Positions 7,478 to 12,682 of a stretch of 12,682 nucleotides of DNA are shown here, piece after piece. Each line of letters starts with the position of its first letter. The stretch's first letter is position 1. The translations under genes were made by a program, and so were the position numbers. Origin of the DNA: JARROD01 sp037384225. Its GTDB lineage: Bacteria > Pseudomonadota > Gammaproteobacteria > Pseudomonadales > Cellvibrionaceae. The stretch spans positions 1 through 12,682 of the forward strand of contig JARROD010000165.1 of assembly GCA_037384225.1 (NCBI GenBank), in the 5' to 3' direction. The notes under the pieces are model-generated. The model was not told the DNA's origin, ran no database searches, and worked only from the letters and a program-made list of their open reading frames with translations.

Positions 7478-7858
7478 TCATCCTGAGCTCAGTTTCTTAA
7501 CGGATCGATGCAGAATCAGGGACTTTTTCACACCATTTTGCCGCACTACCACTTTCCCAGGTAAAATTTTCATTACTTCTACACCGTGAATGCGGTCGTT
7601 TTCTTTGACAAATCTTCCGTTTATGATCGCCCCGCGTCGCGTGTCCCCGATCAAAATAGAATGTAAGTGCAGACTCGGTGCGTTTTTTTCCTCCGCCATT
7701 TGCATCAGCGGACGGGTTGGATCGCGAAGCTTATCACTCGCCTGTGCCGCTGCGGTTGAATTCGCCAGCCACAACCATCCCCCCAGCGATAAACAGCACA
7801 AATACAGCGCGCTTACCCCGTTAACGCCGGGGATTTTATGCCACACCACGTTAAACAC
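7478..7858 (-). CDS. mshK: MshK-like MSHA biogenesis protein
   Basis: A 126-residue small biogenesis protein with a single hydrophobic segment (about residues 13-32, a signal peptide or membrane anchor), then DPTRPL (46-51). A compact beta-rich domain follows: LHLHSILIGDTRRGAIING, VKENDRIHGVEV, then a closing strand pair. This DPTRPL plus AIING layout is typical of MshK, a periplasmic partner of the secretin and inner-membrane complex in the way PilP/GspC-type proteins are. The frame is open to a TTG at 7903, but the GTG at 7858 overlaps the mshJ stop by only 8 bp and follows a GGGG motif by about 7 nt, so I prefer it. GTGs at 7849 and 7846 are alternatives. The C-terminal codons contain a perfect 10-bp palindrome (7483-7492), probably by chance. 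Confidence 0.82.
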   Translation of the reverse strand: MFNVVWHKIPGVNGVSALYLCCLSLGGWLWLANSTAAAQASDKLRDPTRPLMQMAEEKNAPSLHLHSILIGDTRRGAIINGRFVKENDRIHGVEVMKILPGKVVVRQNGVKKSLILHRSVKKLSSG

Positions 7859-8540
7859 CCAATAACCCCACTTCGGAAGAAAGCGTATATACCCGCAGCT
7901 CAACGGTCCCCTCCGGGTAGCTCTCCACCGTATAATTCATTTGTTCCCAGTAAAATCGCCAGGGAAGATTTTCCAGCGCCGCCAGATAGTCCTGCACATC
8001 GAAATACTCCCCTTTGAGCAGCACCACCACCGTGTGTTTGAACACACCGGTCGAAAGCGCTTTGTCCCGGGTTTCTTCCAGGCTGTCAGGCTGGTATTGA
8101 AATGAGTCACTCAACCGCAGCTCTTGCACCGGCAGGGTTTCCATCCCCAATAAAGTCAACCCGTCTCTGCGCTGCAACAGGTCGCGCAGAATTTGCGGCA
8201 GCTCAGCCACCGGCACCAGTCCCACCGAGAGCGTCGATAACTCCTTACTCAATGCTTTCTGTTGGGTTTTTAGCGTTGCAATTTCCCGCTTTTGTCCGGC
8301 ATCGGGATCACTGTTTAAGGATTGCAGCAAAACCTGCCGCTCCTGTTGCAGGGAACCTAGCTGCTGTCGCAGATTGTCAATGTTAACGCTGATCTGTTTT
8401 TTATCTGCCAGAAGCGGCCTCAGCAAAGTCAAATCCCATACCACATAAAAAACAGTTATTGTAGCAAATAGTACCAAGAGCCTCTCGCGCGGCTGCATAG
8501 CATCGATTTTTTCCAGCCATACACGCCAGCGCTTTTTCAT
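7851..8540 (-). CDS. mshJ: MshJ (PilO/GspM-like inner-membrane protein)
   Basis: A 229-residue bitopic inner-membrane protein. A short cytoplasmic tail holds MQPRERLLVL, the motif usual just before the membrane segment in GspM/PilO-like proteins. One transmembrane helix lies near residues 20-38, then a Gln/Leu-rich coiled coil (about 48-105), then a ferredoxin-like periplasmic domain with KHTVVVLLKGEYFDVQDYLAALENLPW, the usual family core. It should pair with the PilN-like protein encoded just upstream to form the inner-membrane alignment complex. The ATG at 8540 overlaps the stop of the preceding gene as ATGA, so the two are likely translationally coupled. Confidence 0.9.
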   Translation of the reverse strand: MKKRWRVWLEKIDAMQPRERLLVLFATITVFYVVWDLTLLRPLLADKKQISVNIDNLRQQLGSLQQERQVLLQSLNSDPDAGQKREIATLKTQQKALSKELSTLSVGLVPVAELPQILRDLLQRRDGLTLLGMETLPVQELRLSDSFQYQPDSLEETRDKALSTGVFKHTVVVLLKGEYFDVQDYLAALENLPWRFYWEQMNYTVESYPEGTVELRVYTLSSEVGLLGV

Positions 8541-9211
8541 CGACTGCTCTCCACGGCTGACTTTGCGTTGGTTAGTATTTTAGTTGACCCCGCTTTCACT
8601 TTGTCGCTCAGTGAAGCACTATCGGTTGCTGCCCGCCCCAGGGAAAAATACAAAAGGTTTTTCTGATTTTCATCCTGTTCTATTGACATAACGCCAAATT
8701 TTACTTTTTCAAAACTGTTTTCGCGCCGCAACTGCTGAATAAACTGTGGCACAGTTGCCGCCTGGCGGGTCCAGCCGGCCAATTCCACATACTCTCCGCC
8801 CGAGAAAAAACGAAACTCGGTTAACGCAATATTGTCGGGCGATTGTCTCGCCATTGATTGCAGATATCCGGAAAAACCCGTGGTATTGCCCAATTGATCG
8901 CCGATAACACCGCTTATCCGACGACTGCGCTCAAGCTTTCGCTTTAACTGGTCAATACGCCCGGCCAGCAGCGCGCTTTGCGATTGCGGCCTGCGCGCTC
9001 GCAACTGAACAACCTGCTGTTGCAGCACCTGCTGTTGCGCCTTCAGTTCCGTCAATGTATGGCGCAGCTTGCCCTGGTTCCACCACAAAGACAACTGAAT
9101 TAATCCCAGCGAAACCACAAAAACAGCGAATGCATTTAGCATGTGTCGCACCGCAAGCGGTTGCCGGCGCCGGCGTAACTCGGGTCGATAGAGATTTATT
9201 TCCTGACGCAT
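8537..9211 (-). CDS. PilN-like MSHA biogenesis protein (MshI2)
   Basis: A 224-residue PilN/GspL-C-like protein. It begins MRQEINLYRPELRRRR; the INLYRPE motif is the part that binds the PilM-like actin-fold protein in PilN families. A transmembrane helix lies near residues 24-44, a Gln-rich coiled coil near 48-95, and a periplasmic ferredoxin-like domain follows (LTEFRFFSGGEYVELAGWTRQAATVPQFIQQL). The frame is open to 9334, but the ATG at 9211 is right: the INLY motif must be near the N-terminus, and it starts 5 bp after the mshI stop. In many MSHA clusters this gene is called mshI2 or not named. It would link MshI in the cytoplasm to MshJ in the periplasm. Confidence 0.87.
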   Translation of the reverse strand: MRQEINLYRPELRRRRQPLAVRHMLNAFAVFVVSLGLIQLSLWWNQGKLRHTLTELKAQQQVLQQQVVQLRARRPQSQSALLAGRIDQLKRKLERSRRISGVIGDQLGNTTGFSGYLQSMARQSPDNIALTEFRFFSGGEYVELAGWTRQAATVPQFIQQLRRENSFEKVKFGVMSIEQDENQKNLLYFSLGRAATDSASLSDKVKAGSTKILTNAKSAVESSR

Positions 9212-9216
9212 AGCGC

Positions 9217-10197
9217 TTACGGTACCCCCTCGCGCCGCCTCGTCGCATCTTTCATTAAATAATTTTTGCGCAATGCGCCGCCGATCGCCCCCAGACACAA
9301 TGACAATACCGACCCATCCACTTTCGCGCTGCAACCGAGATACACCCCGGGATTCAGTACTTCAAGCGTAGCTGCCAGATTGATACGCATGGTTTCCGTA
9401 ATCTTATCAGCGGAAACATTTTCTCCACACAAATATATTTTTGGCGGCGGCACTTGTCCCATCTGTCGTTCGTAATAATCCAGTGATCGCTGCAATTCCA
9501 ATACAAGCTGGTTCTCGGGCAACTCGTCAAACAGGCCGGCATTATAAGCAAGATCAAACTCGCGCGACAAATAAAGATTCCCACCGCGAATCAACACCAG
9601 GCTGCCCGCGCCCGGACGCAGCTTCACCAGCGCCACGCCGCGACTGTCGTCAGCGCACAATTCGGCCAGATTGCGCAATGCCAGCTCTGTAATATCGATG
9701 CTCGCGATACGCATACCGGCCGCGGCCACCAACGCTACACTCTGCTGAACAATATCACGTCGCGCGGCAACGACATAAATCATTGAGGCGCCAGCGCGGC
9801 TGACATCGGCAGGCAGGGGAAAAACATCAATAACGGCTTCTTCCAACGGAAAATGTATCAACTCCTTGATTCGCCAACGCACAGCATCGCGCAATTCTTC
9901 AGCGGACACCTTGGGTGCCTCAATTAACAACAGCTGGTAAGCGCCTGCCGGCAACACAATATTGCACTTTGCGTTCAATAACTGCTGCGCCTGAATACAC
10001 TCGCGTAGTAACTCCGCGCGGCCGCTGTCCACCGTATTGCAGCTGAGAAACTCGCATTGAAGGAGGTGGCTGGTTTTTTTATTTATTGATTCGGAATTGA
10101 TATAAGCCAGGGCGATGCCCTCGGCGCAGAACTCAACCCCAACCAACCCTGGTTTTTGGCGGTGTCCAAACCACCGAGTTAATGTGTTTTCTCGCAT
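9217..10197 (-). CDS. mshI: MshI (PilM-like actin-fold cytoplasmic protein)
   Basis: A 326-residue protein of the PilM/GspL actin-like ATPase fold, a soluble member of the pilus inner-membrane complex. GLVGVEFCAEGIALAYI near residue 16 is the first beta-hairpin of the fold. AVRWRIKELIHFPLEEAVIDVFPLP is the conserved PilM-type segment, and ASIDITELALRNLAEL and LQRSLDYYERQM are later fold elements. The frame is open to a TTG at 10248, but the ATG at 10197 (MRENTLTRWFG) gives the normal N-terminus; its ribosome binding site is weak. It is the first gene of the msh group in this window. mshH, which comes first in some Vibrio clusters, is not adjacent: trmL lies divergently instead. Confidence 0.9.
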   Translation of the reverse strand: MRENTLTRWFGHRQKPGLVGVEFCAEGIALAYINSESINKKTSHLLQCEFLSCNTVDSGRAELLRECIQAQQLLNAKCNIVLPAGAYQLLLIEAPKVSAEELRDAVRWRIKELIHFPLEEAVIDVFPLPADVSRAGASMIYVVAARRDIVQQSVALVAAAGMRIASIDITELALRNLAELCADDSRGVALVKLRPGAGSLVLIRGGNLYLSREFDLAYNAGLFDELPENQLVLELQRSLDYYERQMGQVPPPKIYLCGENVSADKITETMRINLAATLEVLNPGVYLGCSAKVDGSVLSLCLGAIGGALRKNYLMKDATRRREGVP

Positions 10198-10260
10198 AAA
10201 ATATTCATTTTGCAACGTTGTGTTTTCAATGTCGCTCAGCCCACGCAACGTAATATTAAC

Positions 10261-10273
10261 TGCTCAAAGAGCA
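10261..10273. promoter_or_regulatory. 13-bp palindrome upstream of mshI
   Basis: TGCTCAAAGAGCA is a perfect 5-bp inverted repeat around AAA, about 64 bp before the mshI ATG and next to an AT-rich TAATATTA. The size and position suit a repressor or activator site for the msh operon, but a single short palindrome can occur by chance. Confidence 0.3.
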
Positions 10274-10375
10274 ATCGCAGCCGCATAGCCTTTACAAAGA
10301 AAGATAATCCGAATGGGAACCGTAACAAGGCGATATACATCTGTACCGGATCGAACCCGAGCAACACCATATTAA

Positions 10376-10405
10376 TTACTAAAGTGTTTGGTTGAAAGCT
10401 ATAAT
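10376..10405 (+). promoter_or_regulatory. Candidate promoter of the trmL group
   Basis: A perfect TATAAT at 10400-10405 lies about 100 bp before the trmL ATG. The -35 is weak: TTACTA at 10376-10381 with an 18-bp spacer matches three of six consensus bases. The next start codon on this strand with a recognisable product is trmL, so this would drive the trmL-fldB-mnmC group. Confidence 0.4.
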
Positions 10406-10503
10406 ATACCCAAAGCGTCGGCGAGGTGTTCGCAGCCGATAGCCCCAAGGCTGGAAAAACTCCGGCTAAACGTGTGGCCACAGAAGAATTGACACTGAAA
10501 AAA

Positions 10504-10927
10504 ATGTTCCATATCGCTCTATACGAACCCCGCATAGCGCCAAATACCGGCAATATTATCAGACTTATTGCCAACAACGGCTGCCACTTGCACTTAATCG
10601 AACCCCTGGGCTTCGACCTCGAAGAAAAAGGTCACCCGCCATGCTGACTACCAGGCCTTTTTAAAAGCAGTCGAAAAGCATCGCCTCTTCGCCTGTACCA
10701 CAAAAGGCTGCCAGGCGCACGACCGGGTTCAGTACAGGGCCGGCGATGTACTTCTGTTCGGCTCCGAAACCGCCGGCCTGCCTCCCCAAACCCTCAAAAG
10801 TTTCCCCCCCGAACACAGACTGCGCATTCCGATGTTAAAAACCAGCCGTAGTCTGAACCTTTCCAATGCTGTGGCCATCGTCAGCTATGAGGCCTGGCGA
10901 CAACTGAGTTTCAAAGGTGGAACATGA
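10504..10927 (+). pseudogene. trmL: TrmL tRNA (cytidine/uridine-34-2'-O)-methyltransferase, disrupted by internal deletion
   Basis: TrmL is a SPOUT-fold methyltransferase that 2'-O-methylates the wobble base of tRNA-Leu. The first 42 codons (MFHIALYEPRIAPNTGNIIRL ... EPLGFDLEEK, ending at 10629) match the family start, then the frame runs to a stop at 10647. The rest resumes in the next frame at 10631 with VTRHADYQAF and continues through LFACTTKG, LLFGSETAGLP and LRIPML..SRSLNLSNAVAIVSYEAWRQL to the TGA at 10927. Compared with the E. coli protein as I recall it, about 14 residues between EEK and VTRH, including the conserved RAGLDY motif, are gone, a loss of about 41 nt. The catalytic SAM-binding C-terminal half is otherwise intact. 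Either the gene is dead or the sequence has an error here. Its end overlaps the next ORF as ATGA. Confidence 0.85.
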
Positions 10928-11040
10928 TCAAGCAGCCCTGTAACTTCTCAAGAGACAAAACCCGCCATCTTCAATACAATCCCCCCTTAGACCGTGCACC
11001 ACAGTTGCAACAACACGTAATCGACAGCGAGGCACTTTAA
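10924..11040 (+). CDS. 38-residue ORF linking trmL and fldB
   Basis: I do not recognise this product. It is short, basic in the first half (MIKQPCNFSRDKTRHLQY) and Pro/Gln-rich later, with one Cys and no membrane segment or signal peptide. The case for it is positional. Its ATG overlaps the trmL stop as ATGA, AAAGGTGG precedes it by 3 nt, and its TAA overlaps the fldB start as TAATG, so it fills the space between the two genes exactly. It could be a real small protein, or a leader ORF that passes ribosomes from trmL to fldB. With only 38 codons chance cannot be excluded. Confidence 0.4.
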   Translation: MIKQPCNFSRDKTRHLQYNPPLDRAPQLQQHVIDSEAL

Positions 11041-11561
11041 TGGATCGCGCCCCCATCGGCCTGTTTTACGGCAGTTCCACCTGCTACACAGAAATGGCCG
11101 CGGAAAAAATCCGCCAGCAAATCGGTGAAGACAAAGTCGACCTTTTCAACATCATCGACGAGCCGATCATCAGCGCCGGATTTTACCCATTGCTGATCCT
11201 CGGCATCCCCACCTGGGACTACGGCGAACTGCAGGAAGATTGGGAAGATATCTGGAGCGATATAGACACGGTGAACTTTCACGGAAAAAAAGTCGCCCTC
11301 TACGGTCTCGGCGATCAGATCGGCTATCCGGAATGGTTTCTCGACGCCCTCGGTTACCTGCACGACAAAGTCGTCAGCCTCGGTGCCACAGCGGTAGGAT
11401 ACTGGCCCGCGGCAGGCTACGAATACGAAGCCTCCCAAGCACTCACACAAGATCAACAACACTTTGTCGGCCTGGCACTGGACGACGAAAATGAATTTGA
11501 ATTAACCGATCAGCGTATTCAAACCTGGTGCCGGCAAATTATTGAGGAATTCGGGCTGTAA
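11040..11561 (+). CDS. fldB: Long-chain flavodoxin FldB
   Basis: A 173-residue FMN-binding electron carrier, close to E. coli FldB in length and sequence as I recall it. The phosphate-binding loop is GSSTCYTE (11-18). The first isoalloxazine loop is IPTWDYGE (56-63), with Trp59, and the second is GLGDQIGYPEWF (89-100). The inserted strand of long-chain flavodoxins is present (about 120-145), and the C-terminal helix has QTWCRQIIEE. The ATG at 11040 overlaps the preceding stop as TAATG and has GAGG 7 nt upstream (11029-11032). It acts in the cytoplasm, passing electrons from ferredoxin/flavodoxin reductase to client enzymes. Its place between two tRNA wobble-modification genes may be only operon packing. 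Confidence 0.95.
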   Translation: MDRAPIGLFYGSSTCYTEMAAEKIRQQIGEDKVDLFNIIDEPIISAGFYPLLILGIPTWDYGELQEDWEDIWSDIDTVNFHGKKVALYGLGDQIGYPEWFLDALGYLHDKVVSLGATAVGYWPAAGYEYEASQALTQDQQHFVGLALDDENEFELTDQRIQTWCRQIIEEFGL

Positions 11562-11569
11562 CCCTGCAA

Positions 11570-12682
11570 ATGGCGGACAACTCCAACGACCCCATCGATA
11601 TCAGATGTGCACAAATCACCTGGGACGAACAGGGACTTCCTGTAAGCTCCCGCTTTGGTGATATCTACTTTTCCAACGCCAGTGGCCTGGAAGAATCACG
11701 CTACGTGTTTCTGGCGCAAAATCACCTGGCGCAACGCTGGCAACGGCTGGCGCCGGAAGCCGGCGGCGAATTCACCATCGGCGAGACCGGGTTCGGCACC
11801 GGGCTGAACTTTCTCGCCGCCTGGGAACTGTGGTGCAAACTGGCCCCCGACAACTGGCACCTGCACTTTATTTCAGTGGAAAAATACCCACTTTCCCGGC
11901 GCGATTTATCCCGAGCGCTTCACCTCTGGCCACAGCTACAACCACTGGCACAACAGCTTCTCGACGCCTGGCCTCTGGCCACTACCGAGGGCTTTCACCG
12001 CCTGCACTTCAACCGCTCCAGCCGCGCGGGGGTCACCCTGACACTGATCGTGAACAATGCCGACAGTGGCCTGTCGCAATTGCTGCGAAGCCCGCACCCA
12101 CAGTTCGAACGACCTGACAGGGGAGTACAAGCCTGGTTTCTGGACGGATTCGCACCGGCGAAAAATCCCGACATGTGGAGTGAAAAACTGTTTTCCACCA
12201 TGGCCAAACTCAGCGATAAAAACGCCACAGTGGCGACTTTCACCGCCGCCGGCTCAGTTAAACGGGGCCTGGAAGCAGCGGGTTTTGCCGTCAAAAAAGT
12301 ACCCGGATTCGGTCGCAAGCGCGATATGATCCAGGCCGTCGCACGCCCCCTGCCGAGCCCCCCCGATAGCGGTCAATTCGATCCCGGCAGAGGCCCCGTC
12401 CAACACCCAACGCCCTGGGCCGTGCCCAGGAGTAAAACCGGAGGGGGCAAAAAAGCCCACGAAAAAACCGCTATAGTGATCGGCGCCGGTCTGGCCGGTT
12501 GCCACAGCGCCAACAACCTGGCCGGACGCGGCTGGCGGGTAACCCTGTTGGAACGTGGTGAAACCCTGGCCGCTGCCGCATCCGGCAACCCCCAGGGCGT
12601 GCTCTACGCCAAGCTGTCGAGCAAACGCGAAGCCCTGAGCGAATTCAACCTGCACAGCCTGCTTTACGCTCAGCACCGCTAT
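11570..12682 (+). CDS. mnmC: MnmC bifunctional tRNA 5-methylaminomethyluridine synthase (partial, C-terminus beyond right edge)
   Basis: The first 371 residues of an enzyme that is about 670 residues in E. coli. MnmC finishes mnm5(s2)U34 in certain tRNAs: the C-terminal FAD domain turns cmnm5U into nm5U, and the N-terminal domain methylates it with SAM. Seen here are VYF-type FGDIYFSNASGLEESRYVF, the SAM loop ETGFGTGLNF (72-81), FISVEKYPL, the active-site FLDGFAPAKNPDMW with Asp192, and GFGRKRDM. A long Pro/Gly-rich linker (about 270-298) leads to the FAD-binding VIGAGLAG (303-310) and SGNPQGVLY. The GD usually found in the SAM-adenine motif after VTL is replaced by Asn-Asn. It starts 8 bp after fldB with no obvious ribosome binding site, so translation may follow from fldB. 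Confidence 0.95.
   Translation, partial: MADNSNDPIDIRCAQITWDEQGLPVSSRFGDIYFSNASGLEESRYVFLAQNHLAQRWQRLAPEAGGEFTIGETGFGTGLNFLAAWELWCKLAPDNWHLHFISVEKYPLSRRDLSRALHLWPQLQPLAQQLLDAWPLATTEGFHRLHFNRSSRAGVTLTLIVNNADSGLSQLLRSPHPQFERPDRGVQAWFLDGFAPAKNPDMWSEKLFSTMAKLSDKNATVATFTAAGSVKRGLEAAGFAVKKVPGFGRKRDMIQAVARPLPSPPDSGQFDPGRGPVQHPTPWAVPRSKTGGGKKAHEKTAIVIGAGLAGCHSANNLAGRGWRVTLLERGETLAAAASGNPQGVLYAKLSSKREALSEFNLHSLLYAQHRY

Larger units (their letters stand above)
10198..10503. other. Divergent intergenic region between mshI and trmL
   Basis: This 306-bp stretch separates two divergent gene groups and should hold promoters for both. I see a TATAAT facing trmL and a palindrome on the msh side (both listed separately). 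A weak minus-strand pair, TTGTTA then TATCTT 16 bp later (10333-10306), could serve mshI but is poor. TCGGC and GCCGA around 10420-10438 could form a small hairpin in the trmL leader. No tRNA, riboswitch consensus (including the c-di-GMP-I type) or convincing small gene was found. Confidence 0.6.

Noticed and set aside
10340..10370. A minus-strand GGTTCGATCC resembling a tRNA T-loop
   Set aside because: The T-stem pairs in only three or four positions, and no acceptor stem, D-arm or anticodon arm can be found around it.
10198..10503. A c-di-GMP-I riboswitch in the msh leader
   Set aside because: I compared both strands with the consensus blocks (the CGCACAGGGCAAACC type) and found only a loose partial match near CCGGCTAAAC, in the wrong context.
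10426..10503. An N-terminal extension of TrmL starting at a GTG at 10426
   Set aside because: TrmL proteins begin directly at the equivalent of MFHIALYEP. The extra 26 codons have no family counterpart and no ribosome binding site.
10236..10577. A 113-codon minus-strand open frame with hydrophobic stretches between mshI and trmL
   Set aside because: Half of it is antisense to the trmL start, it has no ribosome binding site, and its hydrophobicity follows from the base composition. No family resemblance was seen.

Overview
This window is a 12.7-kb piece of a gammaproteobacterial chromosome. It probably comes from a marine lineage of the Cellvibrionales/Alteromonadales type. I infer this from an MSHA-type pilus cluster sitting next to trmL, a long-chain FldB flavodoxin and a two-domain MnmC. 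No mobile element, CRISPR array, rRNA or convincing tRNA is visible, and no clearly new multi-gene system stands out. The interest lies in departures from the expected layout and in two disrupted reading frames.

Positions 1-10197, minus strand: an MSHA (mannose-sensitive haemagglutinin, type IV) pilus biogenesis cluster read right to left. The order is mshI (PilM-like), a PilN-like gene, mshJ (PilO/GspM-like), mshK, mshL (secretin), mshE (c-di-GMP-binding assembly ATPase), mshG (platform protein), a frameshifted MshB-like prepilin, mshA (major-pilin candidate), and the minor prepilins mshC, mshD and mshO (cut by the left edge). Genes are closely packed or overlapping, as expected for one operon. 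The exception is a 139-bp AT-rich gap before mshA, which has a promoter candidate and a strong ribosome binding site. The mshM and mshN genes that lie between mshL and mshE in the Vibrio-type order are absent here, and no separate mshF is visible.

Positions 10198-10503: a divergent intergenic region holding a consensus -10 box facing trmL and a 13-bp palindrome on the msh side.

Positions 10504-12682, plus strand: a compact trmL - 38-codon ORF - fldB - mnmC group joined by ATGA and TAATG overlaps. trmL and mnmC both encode enzymes that modify the tRNA wobble base, and fldB encodes a flavodoxin electron carrier. trmL lacks about 41 nt in its middle and changes frame there, so it is either a pseudogene or a sequence error. 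mnmC runs off the right edge.

Together, the minus-strand genes would build and power a retractable adhesion pilus under c-di-GMP control. The plus-strand genes belong to tRNA modification and redox metabolism.
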